Assembly: GCF_900168115.1 (NCBI RefSeq)
Contig: NZ_FUZC01000010.1
Coordinates: 62,001-126,000, forward strand
Origin: Salegentibacter salinarum
Lineage (GTDB): Bacteria > Bacteroidota > Bacteroidia > Flavobacteriales > Flavobacteriaceae
Reading direction: 5' to 3'
DNA length: 64,000 nt
Part shown: in pieces, positions 34,352 to 42,416 of the stretch
Layout: each line of letters begins with the position of its first letter
Numbering within the stretch: the first letter of the stretch is position 1
The notes under the pieces: model-generated
The model's database searches: none
Told to the model about the DNA's origin: nothing
What the model saw: the letters and a program-made list of their open reading frames with translations, nothing else
Translations under genes and position numbers: made by a program

Positions 34352-34356
34352 TTTAT

Positions 34357-34995
34357 TTAAATCTCCAATTTTTTCAATTCTTTGTAATTTTTATTTAAGC
34401 GTCTTAGGAGAATTCCGTAGATAACCCGGTAGAATAACCATATAAATCCGAGGAAAACTGCTAAACCACCTAAAATTATTCCGGCAAACATTAACCATTG
34501 TAGCGGTGTAAAACTATACTTTTCAACATCTTCAACCACGGTAGTAGACGCGTGATAATTCATAAAAAAGTAAGTATAAATAAGTGTAATTAGGGCTGTG
34601 GAAATTAATATATAACCTATATAGTATTTTACTGTTTTTCTTGTGCGTAAAATGTTTTTAATCAATTTCGCCACATTATCTGTAGAAGATATTCTTCGGT
34701 AATTCTTATAAAAGCAATAGATAAAGAAAAAGGAGATTCCATAATTAATCACGTAAGTTACTACAGTAAACTCTTTTAAATGAATACGCTCCATTTCTGC
34801 CCAATATTCGTGATCTGCCCAGAAAATTGTAATAAGTGCCCAGAATAGAAATTCAAGAATACTAATTACAAAAATCCATTTTACAATTGAAGATGAGCGC
34901 TTCCACAGCATCTTATAAATTTCGTCGTAGGAAAGCTGGGGAATATTACCTTCCCGTTTTTTCCAGTCTTTTTTTAATAAATCCAGTCCATCCAT
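34357..34995 (-). CDS. Four-helix membrane protein paired with an ECF sigma factor
   Basis: The 212-residue protein has a cytosolic N-terminus of about 38 residues (LDLLKKDWKKREGNIPQLSYDEIYKMLWKRSSS) and four membrane helices at about 40-62, 78-100, 125-148 and 163-190. The C-terminal tail is basic (LLRRLNKNYKELKKLEI). No zinc-binding or RskA domain is seen. It begins 6 bp after the sigma gene, which makes it the best candidate for the sigma factor's membrane-bound regulator. The family occurs with this sigma type in Flavobacteriaceae, but its biochemistry is not known to me. Confidence 0.75.
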   Translation of the reverse strand: MDGLDLLKKDWKKREGNIPQLSYDEIYKMLWKRSSSIVKWIFVISILEFLFWALITIFWADHEYWAEMERIHLKEFTVVTYVINYGISFFFIYCFYKNYRRISSTDNVAKLIKNILRTRKTVKYYIGYILISTALITLIYTYFFMNYHASTTVVEDVEKYSFTPLQWLMFAGIILGGLAVFLGFIWLFYRVIYGILLRRLNKNYKELKKLEI

Positions 34996-35001
34996 TATTC
35001 T

Positions 35002-35496
35002 CTACGGATTTAAAATATTTTTTAACTTAGTTTTCACCCTGTTCATCTTCACTCTTGCATTAACTTCAGTAATCCCAAGGGTTTCTGATATGTCCCTGTA
35101 ATTTTTATCTTCGAGATATAAAAATACGAGTGCTTTTTCAATATCGTTTAACTCCTGAATTGCAGCATACATTACTTTTAATTGTTGCTCGGTCTCATCG
35201 TCATATTCTTCGGCTTTAATTTTAAAATCTACGCTATCAAAATCCTGCGTTTTTATACTTCTTTTTTTCTTTCGGTATAAAGTGATGGCAGTATTTAAGG
35301 CAACCCTGTACATCCAGGTGCTAAATTTTGCTTCACCCCTAAACTTGGGGTAAGCTTTCCACAGTTGAATGGTAATTTCCTGAAATAGGTCGTTGTGGGA
35401 ATCCTGATCATTAGTATAAATGCGGCAAATTTTATGCGCAATATTCTGGTGTTTCTCCAGGTTTTTTACAAACTGATGTTCTAATTCCTTATCCAC
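35002..35496 (-). CDS. ECF-type RNA polymerase sigma factor
   Basis: The 164-residue protein has region 2 (HNDLFQEITIQLWKAYPKFRGEAKFSTWMYRVALNTAI, residues about 29-72) and region 4 (IEKALVFLYLEDKNYRDISETLGITEVNARVKMNRVKTKLK, about 118-160). The linker is short and no extra domain is present. The start codon is GTG. It is transcribed away from the NADH dehydrogenase gene and followed directly by a membrane protein, probably its regulator. The stress or signal it answers is unknown. Confidence 0.92.
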   Translation of the reverse strand: MDKELEHQFVKNLEKHQNIAHKICRIYTNDQDSHNDLFQEITIQLWKAYPKFRGEAKFSTWMYRVALNTAITLYRKKKRSIKTQDFDSVDFKIKAEEYDDETEQQLKVMYAAIQELNDIEKALVFLYLEDKNYRDISETLGITEVNARVKMNRVKTKLKNILNP

Positions 35497-35580
35497 AATA
35501 ATTGGTTAGCTCTTATATGTAGTATAAGAGGCTGCAATGTTACAAAAAAGTATAAAGTATAGTTAATGCAGCCGTATTTT

Positions 35581-35611
35581 TTCAGCCAAAGCAAGAGAAA
35601 ACTTAAATTTG
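35581..35611 (+). promoter_or_regulatory. Promoter of the NADH dehydrogenase gene
   Basis: TAAATTTG at 35604-35611 is an exact -7 box, with TTC at 35581-35583, 20 bases upstream, as a weak -33. It gives a leader of about 55 nt that contains an ACCTCC/GGGGGT hairpin (35620-35637) and the shared palindrome. Confidence 0.55.
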
Positions 35612-35646
35612 AGTGCACTACCTCCGTAAAAGGGGGTAATTTAAAT

Positions 35647-35659
35647 CTCGATTATCGAG
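35647..35659. promoter_or_regulatory. CTCGATTATCGAG palindrome, copy 2 of a shared element
   Basis: A perfect 13-bp palindrome 13 bases before the start codon, within the leader of the NADH dehydrogenase gene. With flanks it shares 23 of 24 bases with the copy at 23854-23877, and in both places a GC-richer hairpin stands just upstream. In RNA it could sit across the ribosome site and affect translation. Confidence 0.5.
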
Positions 35660-35672
35660 TAAAACCAACTTT

Positions 35673-36980
35673 ATGAATATTCCAAGAACAAATTTACCCA
35701 GAGTCGTTATTATTGGTGGCGGTTTTGCTGGAATGGCAATGGTAAGAAAATTAATTGGTGAAGACGTACAAACCGTGATTTTAGACCGTCATAACTATCA
35801 TACTTTTCAGCCTTTGCTATACCAGGTTTCTACTTCTGGTTTAGAGCCAGATTCTATTGCCTATCCTATGCGTAAAATTACACGAAATAGTAAGAAATGT
35901 ATTTTTAGGATGGCCGAGGTAAAATCTATAAATACCGAAAAAAGTTATATTGAAACTACTATTGGCGATTTAATTTATGATTACCTCGTGATAGCTACCG
36001 GTTCTAAAACTAATTTCTTCGGTAATGAAAGTATCGAAAAGAATGGGATGTGGATGAAAACCGTTCCGCAGGCATTGAATATTAGAAGTTTAATTCTGGA
36101 AAATTTAGAACAGGCCGTAATTACCGATGATCCTGAGAAACGAAAAGCACTGCTTAACTTCGTTTTAGTAGGAGCGGGACCCACGGGTGTAGAGCTTAGT
36201 GGCGCAATTGCTGAATTAAAGAATCATATAGTTCCCAATGATTATCCCGATATTAATCCTAACGAGATGAATATTCATCTTTTGGAAGGACTGGACAGGG
36301 TTTTACCGCCTATGAGCGAAAAAGCTTCTAGAAAAGCCCACGCATTTTTGGAAGAGCTTGGTGTAAAAGTTCATTTAAATACTATGGTAGAAGAATATGA
36401 CGGGCATTTAGTAACCACCAACACAGACCTCTCCCTTAAAACCGAAACTTTTATTTGGGCTGCCGGGGTAACCGGTGCGCCGGTTAAAGGCTTAAAAGCC
36501 GAAGCCATGGTAGAAAAAGCGAATAGATATGAAGTGAATGCCTTTAACCAGGTTAAAGGATATGAAAATATTTTTGCAATAGGAGATATCGCTTTAATGC
36601 AAACTGAAGCTTATCCAAAAGGACATCCTATGGTAGCTCAACCGGCTATTCAGCAGGGGAAACATTTGGCTAAAAATATTATGAATATTCTGGATGGTAA
36701 AAAACTGGAAGCCTTTAAATATAAAGATAAAGGTACTATGGCCACTGTGGGTAGAAACCGTGCGGTTGTAGATTTGGAACAAGGCTCCTTCGGCGGATTT
36801 TTCGCCTGGTTTATCTGGATGTTTGTTCATCTTTGGTTTCTTATTGGCTTCAGAAACCGACTGGTAACTTTCTTTAACTGGCTTTATAACTATTGGAATT
36901 ATGATAAAGCCGCACGGTTAATTATCAGGCCATTTAAAGGTTATGAAAAACAAATGAAAGTAGACAAAGAAGAAATATAA
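35673..36980 (+). CDS. ndh: Type II NADH dehydrogenase (NDH-2)
   Basis: The 435-residue FAD flavoprotein oxidises NADH and reduces membrane quinone without pumping protons. It has the FAD motif VVIIGGGFAGMAMVRKL near residue 11, the NADH motif FVLVGAGPTGVELSGAIAEL near 167 and the second FAD segment NIFAIGDIALM near 300 with VAQPAIQQGKHLAKNI. The C-terminal region (GGFFAWFIWMFVHLWFLIGFRNRLVTFFNW, about 370-400) is the amphipathic membrane anchor. It is a single gene with a strong terminator. Confidence 0.93.
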   Translation: MNIPRTNLPRVVIIGGGFAGMAMVRKLIGEDVQTVILDRHNYHTFQPLLYQVSTSGLEPDSIAYPMRKITRNSKKCIFRMAEVKSINTEKSYIETTIGDLIYDYLVIATGSKTNFFGNESIEKNGMWMKTVPQALNIRSLILENLEQAVITDDPEKRKALLNFVLVGAGPTGVELSGAIAELKNHIVPNDYPDINPNEMNIHLLEGLDRVLPPMSEKASRKAHAFLEELGVKVHLNTMVEEYDGHLVTTNTDLSLKTETFIWAAGVTGAPVKGLKAEAMVEKANRYEVNAFNQVKGYENIFAIGDIALMQTEAYPKGHPMVAQPAIQQGKHLAKNIMNILDGKKLEAFKYKDKGTMATVGRNRAVVDLEQGSFGGFFAWFIWMFVHLWFLIGFRNRLVTFFNWLYNYWNYDKAARLIIRPFKGYEKQMKVDKEEI

Positions 36981-37028
36981 ATTTAAAATGCAGTTAAGTG
37001 AAAATTGTCACTTAACTGCATTTTAAAT
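36981..37028. terminator. Perfect 21-bp stem terminator after ndh
   Basis: Bases 36981-37001 and 37008-37028 are exact reverse complements around a 6-base loop. AT-rich ends on both sides suit a bidirectional terminator between the converging ndh and hemerythrin genes. Confidence 0.88.
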
Positions 37029-37071
37029 TAGAATTGTCAACTTGAACCTGCCCGTCCCTTCAGGCAGGTCA

Positions 37072-37506
37072 TTACCTCATTTTCTTTATTGCTTTATTAT
37101 AATCTTCTCCAAGGCTCGTTTTCTGATTCTCGGTTAGAGCTTTTCCTGCCATTTGAAAAACTTCCTGCTCTTCTTCATCTAAATGATGAGTCACCTTATG
37201 CTCGAGCTCTTTGGCTATTTTTAGCCAATTAGAAGCGTCCATTTCTGTATCTTCTAATTCTTCTATAAGTTCATCCATTTCGTGATGTTCAGCTACACTG
37301 TGCCTGGCTTTTTCCTGGGTAAGATCTTTCTTGATTAATGGAATATAAAAATGCCTTTCTTCGGCATCAGCGTGAATTTTTAATTCGTGTTTTAACTGTT
37401 CAAAGATCTTTTTTCTTTCTTCGGTATCGCCGTGGGTTTCTACCAATTTTGCAACGAGATCACGTTGTATTTCGTGTTCCTGGCGTAATGCTTCAAAAAT
37501 ATTCAT
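37072..37506 (-). CDS. Hemerythrin domain-containing protein
   Basis: The 144-residue four-helix bundle has the di-iron ligand pattern: His in RQEHEIQR (near 11), HGDTEERKKIFEQLKHELKIHADAEERHFY (near 25-57, with the HxxxE-type ligands), SVAEHHEMDELI (near 82) and THHLDEEEQEVF (near 112). Such small proteins bind oxygen, nitric oxide or iron, or repair iron-sulfur clusters. There is no transmembrane segment. It is monocistronic and convergent with ndh, a setting in line with respiration or nitrosative stress but not proof of it. Confidence 0.9.
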   Translation of the reverse strand: MNIFEALRQEHEIQRDLVAKLVETHGDTEERKKIFEQLKHELKIHADAEERHFYIPLIKKDLTQEKARHSVAEHHEMDELIEELEDTEMDASNWLKIAKELEHKVTHHLDEEEQEVFQMAGKALTENQKTSLGEDYNKAIKKMR

Positions 37507-37696
37507 AATTTAGTATCGGTTTTGTATCGAAATTATAGATTTATAAGTTAACGAAAATAAAATCGTGCGTTTTCTTTATAGTTTAAATCGGTTCTAAAGA
37601 AAAAATTACAATTCAGTTTAAGTTTTCTACAATTCAGAAATTATAATTAGTAAAAAAAATGACTTTCTCGCATCTTCGTCCTGTAAATAAAAATTG

Positions 37697-39022
37697 ATGA
37701 AACTATTCCTGAAAATATTAAAGATTAGTTTGGTGATAACCGCCATGGTGGTTTTTCTTGAAATACTTTTTAGCGAATTTAATCTTGAAATTTTCCTGGA
37801 GCTGGAAACCTGGCTGCTATATTTTTCCTACAGTTTTATTCTCACCTTTATAAATGCAAGTTATTTCTGGTGGTTTGGAGCGAAAATTAGCTGGGAAAAT
37901 GCAACCTTAAAAAAAGTACTTTTAGGCTCTTTTGGCTCTGTGGTTCTAACCTTAATAGGTTTCTTTTTTTGTCGCTTATTGCATCACGTAGTTTATGATG
38001 GAGTCCCATTTCAGGAATTTTTGAGCAACGAAAGAATGTCTTTTTATCTTTTTCCTTTGCTTTTTACCACTATTATTTCCCTGTTTTTTCATCTTATTTA
38101 TTTCTACAAAGCTTTACAGGAAAAGAAAGTAAAGGAGCAAAAGATAATCGCCGGTACAGCTTCGGCTAAATTTGATGCGCTTAAAAATCAGTTAGATCCG
38201 CATTTCTTATTTAATAGTTTAAATGTTTTAAGTGCTTTAATTGATGAAAACCCGGAACAGGCACAAAAGTTTACCAGTGCGCTTTCTAAGGTTTACCGCT
38301 ATGTTTTAGAACAAAAAAACAAAGAACTGGTTGATCTAGAGGAAGAATTAAAATTCGCTAAAACCTATATGGATTTGTTGAAAATGCGTTTTGAAGATGC
38401 CATTGTTTTCAATTTTCCTTCAGCTTTAAAAAACCCCGAATCTAAAGTTGTCCCGCTTTCGCTTCAGTTGCTGTTAGAAAACACTATAAAACACAACACG
38501 GTAAATTCTGAAAATCCATTAGAGATTAGCATTGTAGAAGAAGATAGAAATTTGGTGGTAAAAAATAATCTTCAGCCCAAAGCAATTCTTAAGCGGGGCA
38601 GTGGAGTAGGGCTTTCAAATATTAAACAGCGCTATAATTTACTAACCGACAGGAAAGTTCAAATAGATAATTCAAATAACATTTTCAGCGTAAAATTACC
38701 GCTATTAACCAAGATTGTAAAAATGGAAGAGAAACCACCGGTGTATGCCGAACAGGACGCTTATTTGCGCGCAAAAAAACAAGTAAAAGCAGAACGCGAG
38801 TTCTATGCAAATTTAACTTCTTACTTAATTATAATTCCTGTGCTGGCCTTGTTTAATTATCTCACCTACCGCGGTTTTGTTTGGGCTATTTTTCCGGCGA
38901 TTGGCTGGGGAATAGGCGTGTTTTTTCACGGCCTATCCGTTTTCAATTATAATCTCTTGCTGGGTAAGAATTGGGAAGAGCGAAAAATTAAAGAATTAAT
39001 GCAAAAAGATAAAATCAACTAA
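37697..39022 (+). CDS. LytS-type sensor histidine kinase fused to a 2TM domain
   Basis: The 441-residue protein has four N-terminal helices (about residues 8-28, 42-62, 78-100, 118-138). The His_kinase domain carries the phospho-acceptor His169 in QLDPHFLFNSLNVLSALI, and a HATPase part follows (LLLENTIKHN near 265; GSGVGLSNIKQRY near 305). The last 90 residues (DAYLRAKKQVKAEREFYANLTSYLI..., ending NWEERKIKELMQ) are a separate 2TM domain that also forms the whole of the next protein. The ATG at 37697 is chosen over the TTG at 37694. It forms an operon with the 2TM gene and a LytTR regulator, 2 bp apart or overlapping. Confidence 0.9.
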   Translation: MKLFLKILKISLVITAMVVFLEILFSEFNLEIFLELETWLLYFSYSFILTFINASYFWWFGAKISWENATLKKVLLGSFGSVVLTLIGFFFCRLLHHVVYDGVPFQEFLSNERMSFYLFPLLFTTIISLFFHLIYFYKALQEKKVKEQKIIAGTASAKFDALKNQLDPHFLFNSLNVLSALIDENPEQAQKFTSALSKVYRYVLEQKNKELVDLEEELKFAKTYMDLLKMRFEDAIVFNFPSALKNPESKVVPLSLQLLLENTIKHNTVNSENPLEISIVEEDRNLVVKNNLQPKAILKRGSGVGLSNIKQRYNLLTDRKVQIDNSNNIFSVKLPLLTKIVKMEEKPPVYAEQDAYLRAKKQVKAEREFYANLTSYLIIIPVLALFNYLTYRGFVWAIFPAIGWGIGVFFHGLSVFNYNLLLGKNWEERKIKELMQKDKIN

Positions 39023-39024
39023 TT

Positions 39025-39318
39025 ATGGAAACTTCAGAAGATAAATATTTAAAAGCCCGGGAACGGGTTAAAGAATTACGTGAATTCTACAATCATTTAT
39101 TCTCCTATATTTTAGTGAATTTGTTTTTAGCCGGAATCAATTACTATTCAAATCAATGGGAATATCCCTGGTTTTTATGGGTTGTAGGCGGTTGGGGAAT
39201 AGGTTTGGCATTTGATGCTTTAAAAGCTTTTAGATTGAACCCAATGTTCGATAAGCGCTGGGAAGAGCGAAAAATTAGAGAGTATATGGAAAAAGAAGAA
39301 AAACAACGCTGGGAATAA
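39025..39318 (+). CDS. Stand-alone 2TM domain protein
   Basis: The 97-residue protein consists of one 2TM domain: KYLKARERVKELREFYNHLFSYILVNLFLAGINYY, a turn, then WFLWVVGGWGIGLAFDALKAF and a charged end with WEERKIREYM. The same W-EERKI--(L/Y)M ending closes the upstream kinase. The stop overlaps the response-regulator start by one base. It probably joins the kinase in the membrane as a partner or sensor subunit; this is inferred from the shared domain. Confidence 0.88.
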   Translation: METSEDKYLKARERVKELREFYNHLFSYILVNLFLAGINYYSNQWEYPWFLWVVGGWGIGLAFDALKAFRLNPMFDKRWEERKIREYMEKEEKQRWE

Positions 39319-40070
39319 TGGAAATAGTAATTGTTGAAGACGAAAAGCCTGCCGCCCGCCGTTTGCAAAGAATGCTGAAAAAGCTCGATTTAGAAGTGAA
39401 TACCATGTTGCATTCAGTAAAAGAAGGGATCGCCTGGTTTAAAGAAAACCCTGAACCCAATCTTGTTTTTCTTGATATTCAACTTAGTGACGGCATTTCT
39501 TTTGAAATATTTGAAAAGGTGAAAATTAACAGCGCAGTTATTTTTACCACGGCTTACGATGAATATGCCCTTAAAGCTTTTAAACTGAATAGTGTAGATT
39601 ACCTGCTGAAGCCAATAGATGTAGAAGAATTGGAAAATGCCGTAAATAAATTCAGGGAAAATTACCAGAAGAACAATCCGCAGATTGATTTTAATGCTTT
39701 TAGAAGAATTCTTGAAACCGGCAGTAAGCCAGAATATAAAACCCGTTTTACCATTCAGGTTGGGCAGCATTTAAAAATTATTTCAACGAACGAAATTTGC
39801 TGTTTTTATTCTGAAAATAAAGCTACTTATCTCACAACAACTTCCGGAAGAAATTATCCTGTAGATGTTTCCCTTGAAAATCTGGAAAAAGACCTGGATC
39901 CTGGAAAATTCTTCAGAATTAACAGAAAATCAATTCTGAATATCGATTGTATAGAAGATATTATTAGCTACACCAACAGTCGTTTAGAAGTGAAGCTAAA
40001 GGCCTTTACTGAATTTCAATTAATTGTAAGTCGGGAAAGGGTTAAAGACTTTAAAAACTGGATCTCTTAG
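39318..40070 (+). CDS. LytTR-family response regulator
   Basis: The 250-residue protein has an N-terminal receiver (MEIVIVEDEKPAARRL; phospho-acceptor Asp53 in LVFLDIQLSDG; Lys in DYLLKPID near 100) and a C-terminal LytTR DNA-binding domain (about 150-248). The latter shows RFTIQVGQHLKIISTNEICCFYSENKATYLTT and FFRINRKSILNIDCIEDIISYTNSRLEVKL. It is the cognate partner of the LytS-2TM kinase, with which it shares an operon. Such systems often control envelope or extracellular polymer genes; targets are not visible here. Confidence 0.94.
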   Translation: MEIVIVEDEKPAARRLQRMLKKLDLEVNTMLHSVKEGIAWFKENPEPNLVFLDIQLSDGISFEIFEKVKINSAVIFTTAYDEYALKAFKLNSVDYLLKPIDVEELENAVNKFRENYQKNNPQIDFNAFRRILETGSKPEYKTRFTIQVGQHLKIISTNEICCFYSENKATYLTTTSGRNYPVDVSLENLEKDLDPGKFFRINRKSILNIDCIEDIISYTNSRLEVKLKAFTEFQLIVSRERVKDFKNWIS

Positions 40071-40282
40071 CCTTAAAATGTTAAAATTCACGAAATTAAA
40101 ACTTTACCAACTATTTCTACGTAAATATTTATGAAGACTGGATTTTAAAAACAACTTTGTTTTCTTCCGGTTTTCTATTTCTATTTTTTTGGTTGGTTAT
40201 GTGAATGTTTGCTTTATAAAATATGGGAGACCTTCATTTTTTGTAATAATTCAGACCCAATTAAAATATTTTATTCTGAAAA

Positions 40283-41086
40283 TTAAGGTGCGGCTACAGT
40301 GCCCAGAACATAAAGTTGTTCCATGGTTGGAGTTTCGCTACCACCTTCAGGTTCTAAAGTGATTCCAAAAGCTTCAGATTGGTTTGGGTTTTCAAGGCTG
40401 AAAACTTTATTATCATCAGTTTCAAAATCATCCAGCAGGCCTAAACTGGTTGGGGTTAGTGGTTGCATGGTAAGTGACCAAACCTGGTAAACTTTTCCAC
40501 GGGGTGGTTCGGGTAATTCTTTTGCATCAATATAAGCGGTGTTTTCCTGCGTGTTCCAGTAAACAGAAGCAAAGGCTTCAGGAGCTGCGTCCTGGCCCTT
40601 TAAAGGCACTCGTTCTACGTTTCTATCTCTAATAACGGCTAGAAGTTCTTCAGCTTTTTCAGCATCATTACGTGCGTTGGCAATCTGTTCTTCCATTTGG
40701 ACATTTCTGGCGCGTTCTGCACTTAATTGTTCTCTTAACTCGTTGGTTCGGTTAAAGAACACAAATAGGCCAATAAGTAATAATAAACTTGCTGCCCAAC
40801 CGGAATAGGTAATCCAATTAATAGATCTAACCGGAGTTGCTACAGGCGTTGGCGCTGAGGAAGATTTGGTTAACTTCTCTTTAATAGAGGAAATTAAATA
40901 TTCAGCATTATTAGGAGCCGCTGCAGAAGAAAGACTTAGTAAAGCTTTTTCTATTTCTTCAACTTCCGTTCTAACTTCAGGATATTCTTTTAGGACACGA
41001 CTAACCTCCCGACTTTCTTTTTCAGAAAGAGCGCCGTAAACATACAGTTCCAGAATTCCAGACGATATGTATTTTTGAATATCCAT
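40283..41086 (-). CDS. RskA-like anti-sigma factor
   Basis: The 267-residue protein has an N-terminal cytosolic anti-sigma region (IQKYISSGILELYVYGALSEKESREVSRVLKEYPEVRTEVEEIE, residues 3-46) and one membrane helix (SGWAASLLLLIGLFVFF, about 92-110). A coiled coil (about 112-150) and the periplasmic RskA domain follow (AFASVYWNTQENTAYIDAKELPEPPRGKVYQVWSL near 168-205). It should hold the sigma factor encoded just upstream, one base of overlap, until a signal triggers its cleavage. No zinc-binding HxxxCxxC is present. Confidence 0.9.
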   Translation of the reverse strand: MDIQKYISSGILELYVYGALSEKESREVSRVLKEYPEVRTEVEEIEKALLSLSSAAAPNNAEYLISSIKEKLTKSSSAPTPVATPVRSINWITYSGWAASLLLLIGLFVFFNRTNELREQLSAERARNVQMEEQIANARNDAEKAEELLAVIRDRNVERVPLKGQDAAPEAFASVYWNTQENTAYIDAKELPEPPRGKVYQVWSLTMQPLTPTSLGLLDDFETDDNKVFSLENPNQSEAFGITLEPEGGSETPTMEQLYVLGTVAAP

Positions 41087-41616
41087 TATGTAACAACCAT
41101 TGCTCTAAGTTTATCTATACAAACGCGGTTTCGGGTTTTAACCGTTCCCAGTGGCATATCTAATTCTTCTGAAGTTTCTTTTTGAGTGTAGCCTTTAAAA
41201 AATAAATAATCTATTAATTTTTTACAAACCGGTTTTAATGCGTCTATGTACTTTTTAAGTCCAATAGAGTCTACAGCTTCAGAGAAATTAGTTTTTGCTT
41301 CTAATATATCTACGAAGTTATCAGTCTTAAGGTTTTGTTGATCGTTTTTAAAATCTTTAGAGCGTATTTTGTCTATAGAGGCATTTCTGGCAATGTTAAG
41401 GATCCATGTGAAAAACCGGCCTTTATCTGAATTATAACTGGGAGCTTTTTCCCAGATTTTTAAAAACACATCTTGCAAGACTTCTTCAGCAACTTTTTCG
41501 TCCCTAATTATGGTGAAAATAATTCCGTAAGTACTTTCAGAATACAAATGGTAAATACGCTCAAAGGCACGTTCGTTACCCTTTTGGAGTTCTAAAATTA
41601 AAGCATCTTGTTGCAT
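41086..41616 (-). CDS. ECF-type sigma factor (SigK-like)
   Basis: The 176-residue protein has region 2 (FERIYHLYSESTYGIIFTIIRDEKVAEEVLQDVFLKIWEKAPSYNSDKGRFFTWILNIARNASIDKIRS, residues about 17-85) and region 4 (LKPVCKKLIDYLFFKGYTQKETSEELDMPLGTVKTRNRVCIDKLR, about 127-172). Its pairing with an RskA anti-sigma places it near the SigK/RskA type, which often controls oxidative-stress genes. It lies next to a superoxide dismutase gene, separated by a terminator. Confidence 0.93.
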   Translation of the reverse strand: MQQDALILELQKGNERAFERIYHLYSESTYGIIFTIIRDEKVAEEVLQDVFLKIWEKAPSYNSDKGRFFTWILNIARNASIDKIRSKDFKNDQQNLKTDNFVDILEAKTNFSEAVDSIGLKKYIDALKPVCKKLIDYLFFKGYTQKETSEELDMPLGTVKTRNRVCIDKLRAMVVT

Positions 41617-41667
41617 AAATAGATAATGACTTGCAGGGTAAAAATATGATAAACTCCCGTGTAAAAA

Positions 41668-41698
41668 AATAAAAAGCGGCCAATTGCCGCTTTTTATT
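41668..41698. terminator. Terminator of the superoxide dismutase gene
   Basis: AATAAAAAGCGGC (41668-41680) pairs perfectly with GCCGCTTTTTATT (41686-41698) around a 5-base loop; the T-run suits termination on either strand. Confidence 0.85.
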
Positions 41699-41717
41699 AA
41701 TTCTTATGTGAAAAGAC

Positions 41718-42314
41718 TTACATTTTTATCACTCCACATCCAACTCTGGTGCCTGCAGCTCCAGAAGGTTGAGAGGTGAAATCATCAACTCCGTCGTGTA
41801 CTATGATTGCTTTTCCAACAATATTCTTATTATCGTCATCACAATCAATACACCATTCATCTGTGGTCATACTAACCGTTCCTTCTCCGTTGGCATCAAC
41901 TTCAAAGTTTCCGATATCTCCTTTGTGGTAACCTTCAGCATCGCCCCATTTCCCGTGTTGTTCGTTAGTTGGGTTCCAGTGGCCACCGGCAGAAGTTCCA
42001 TCTTCAGCAGAGCAGTCTGCTTCCTGATGTATATGGATTGCGTGTTGGCCTTCAGCTAAACCTGTTATGGTAGCTTCCATAGTCACTTCTCCATTTTCCT
42101 GGGTAAAAGTTACTTCACCACCTAACTCGCTTCCGCTTTTAGGCTCCAGAGGTACAGTTATTTCTTTAACTTCTTCCTCTTCTTGCTGTGCTTCCATTTC
42201 AGAATTCATTTCTGTTTCGGCAGCGTTTTCAGCGTCATTGTCTTTTTTGTCGTTTTTACAGCCAATTATAAATAAAGAGGCGCAAAATACTAATGATAAA
42301 CTTATTCTTTTCAT
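41718..42314 (-). CDS. sodC: Cu/Zn superoxide dismutase, lipoprotein
   Basis: The 198-residue protein is exported and lipidated at Cys19 (ASLFIIGCKND). A Glu/Asn-rich linker of about 40 residues precedes the SodC domain. Copper and zinc ligands are visible: HIHQEADC near 92-99, GGHWNPTNEQHGKWGDAEGYHKGDIGN near 107-133 and IIVHDGVDDF near 170. The Cys pair of the domain disulfide (ADCS and VGCGVI) is present. It removes superoxide at the cell surface or in the periplasm. It is monocistronic with a clear terminator. Confidence 0.94.
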   Translation of the reverse strand: MKRISLSLVFCASLFIIGCKNDKKDNDAENAAETEMNSEMEAQQEEEEVKEITVPLEPKSGSELGGEVTFTQENGEVTMEATITGLAEGQHAIHIHQEADCSAEDGTSAGGHWNPTNEQHGKWGDAEGYHKGDIGNFEVDANGEGTVSMTTDEWCIDCDDDNKNIVGKAIIVHDGVDDFTSQPSGAAGTRVGCGVIKM

Positions 42315-42416
42315 AATCTATCGATTGGTTTTTAGATTAAACAGTACTAAATTAAGCCTATCCCAAGGCTTAGCCAAAGTTTTAAGGATAGGTTAACAAA
42401 CTCATTTACCAATTTT

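Noticed and set aside
37046-37069. ACCTGCC/GGCAGGT hairpin as a second terminator of the hemerythrin gene
   Set aside because: No T-run follows on either strand and the perfect 21-bp stem next to it already explains termination; it may be a small repeat.
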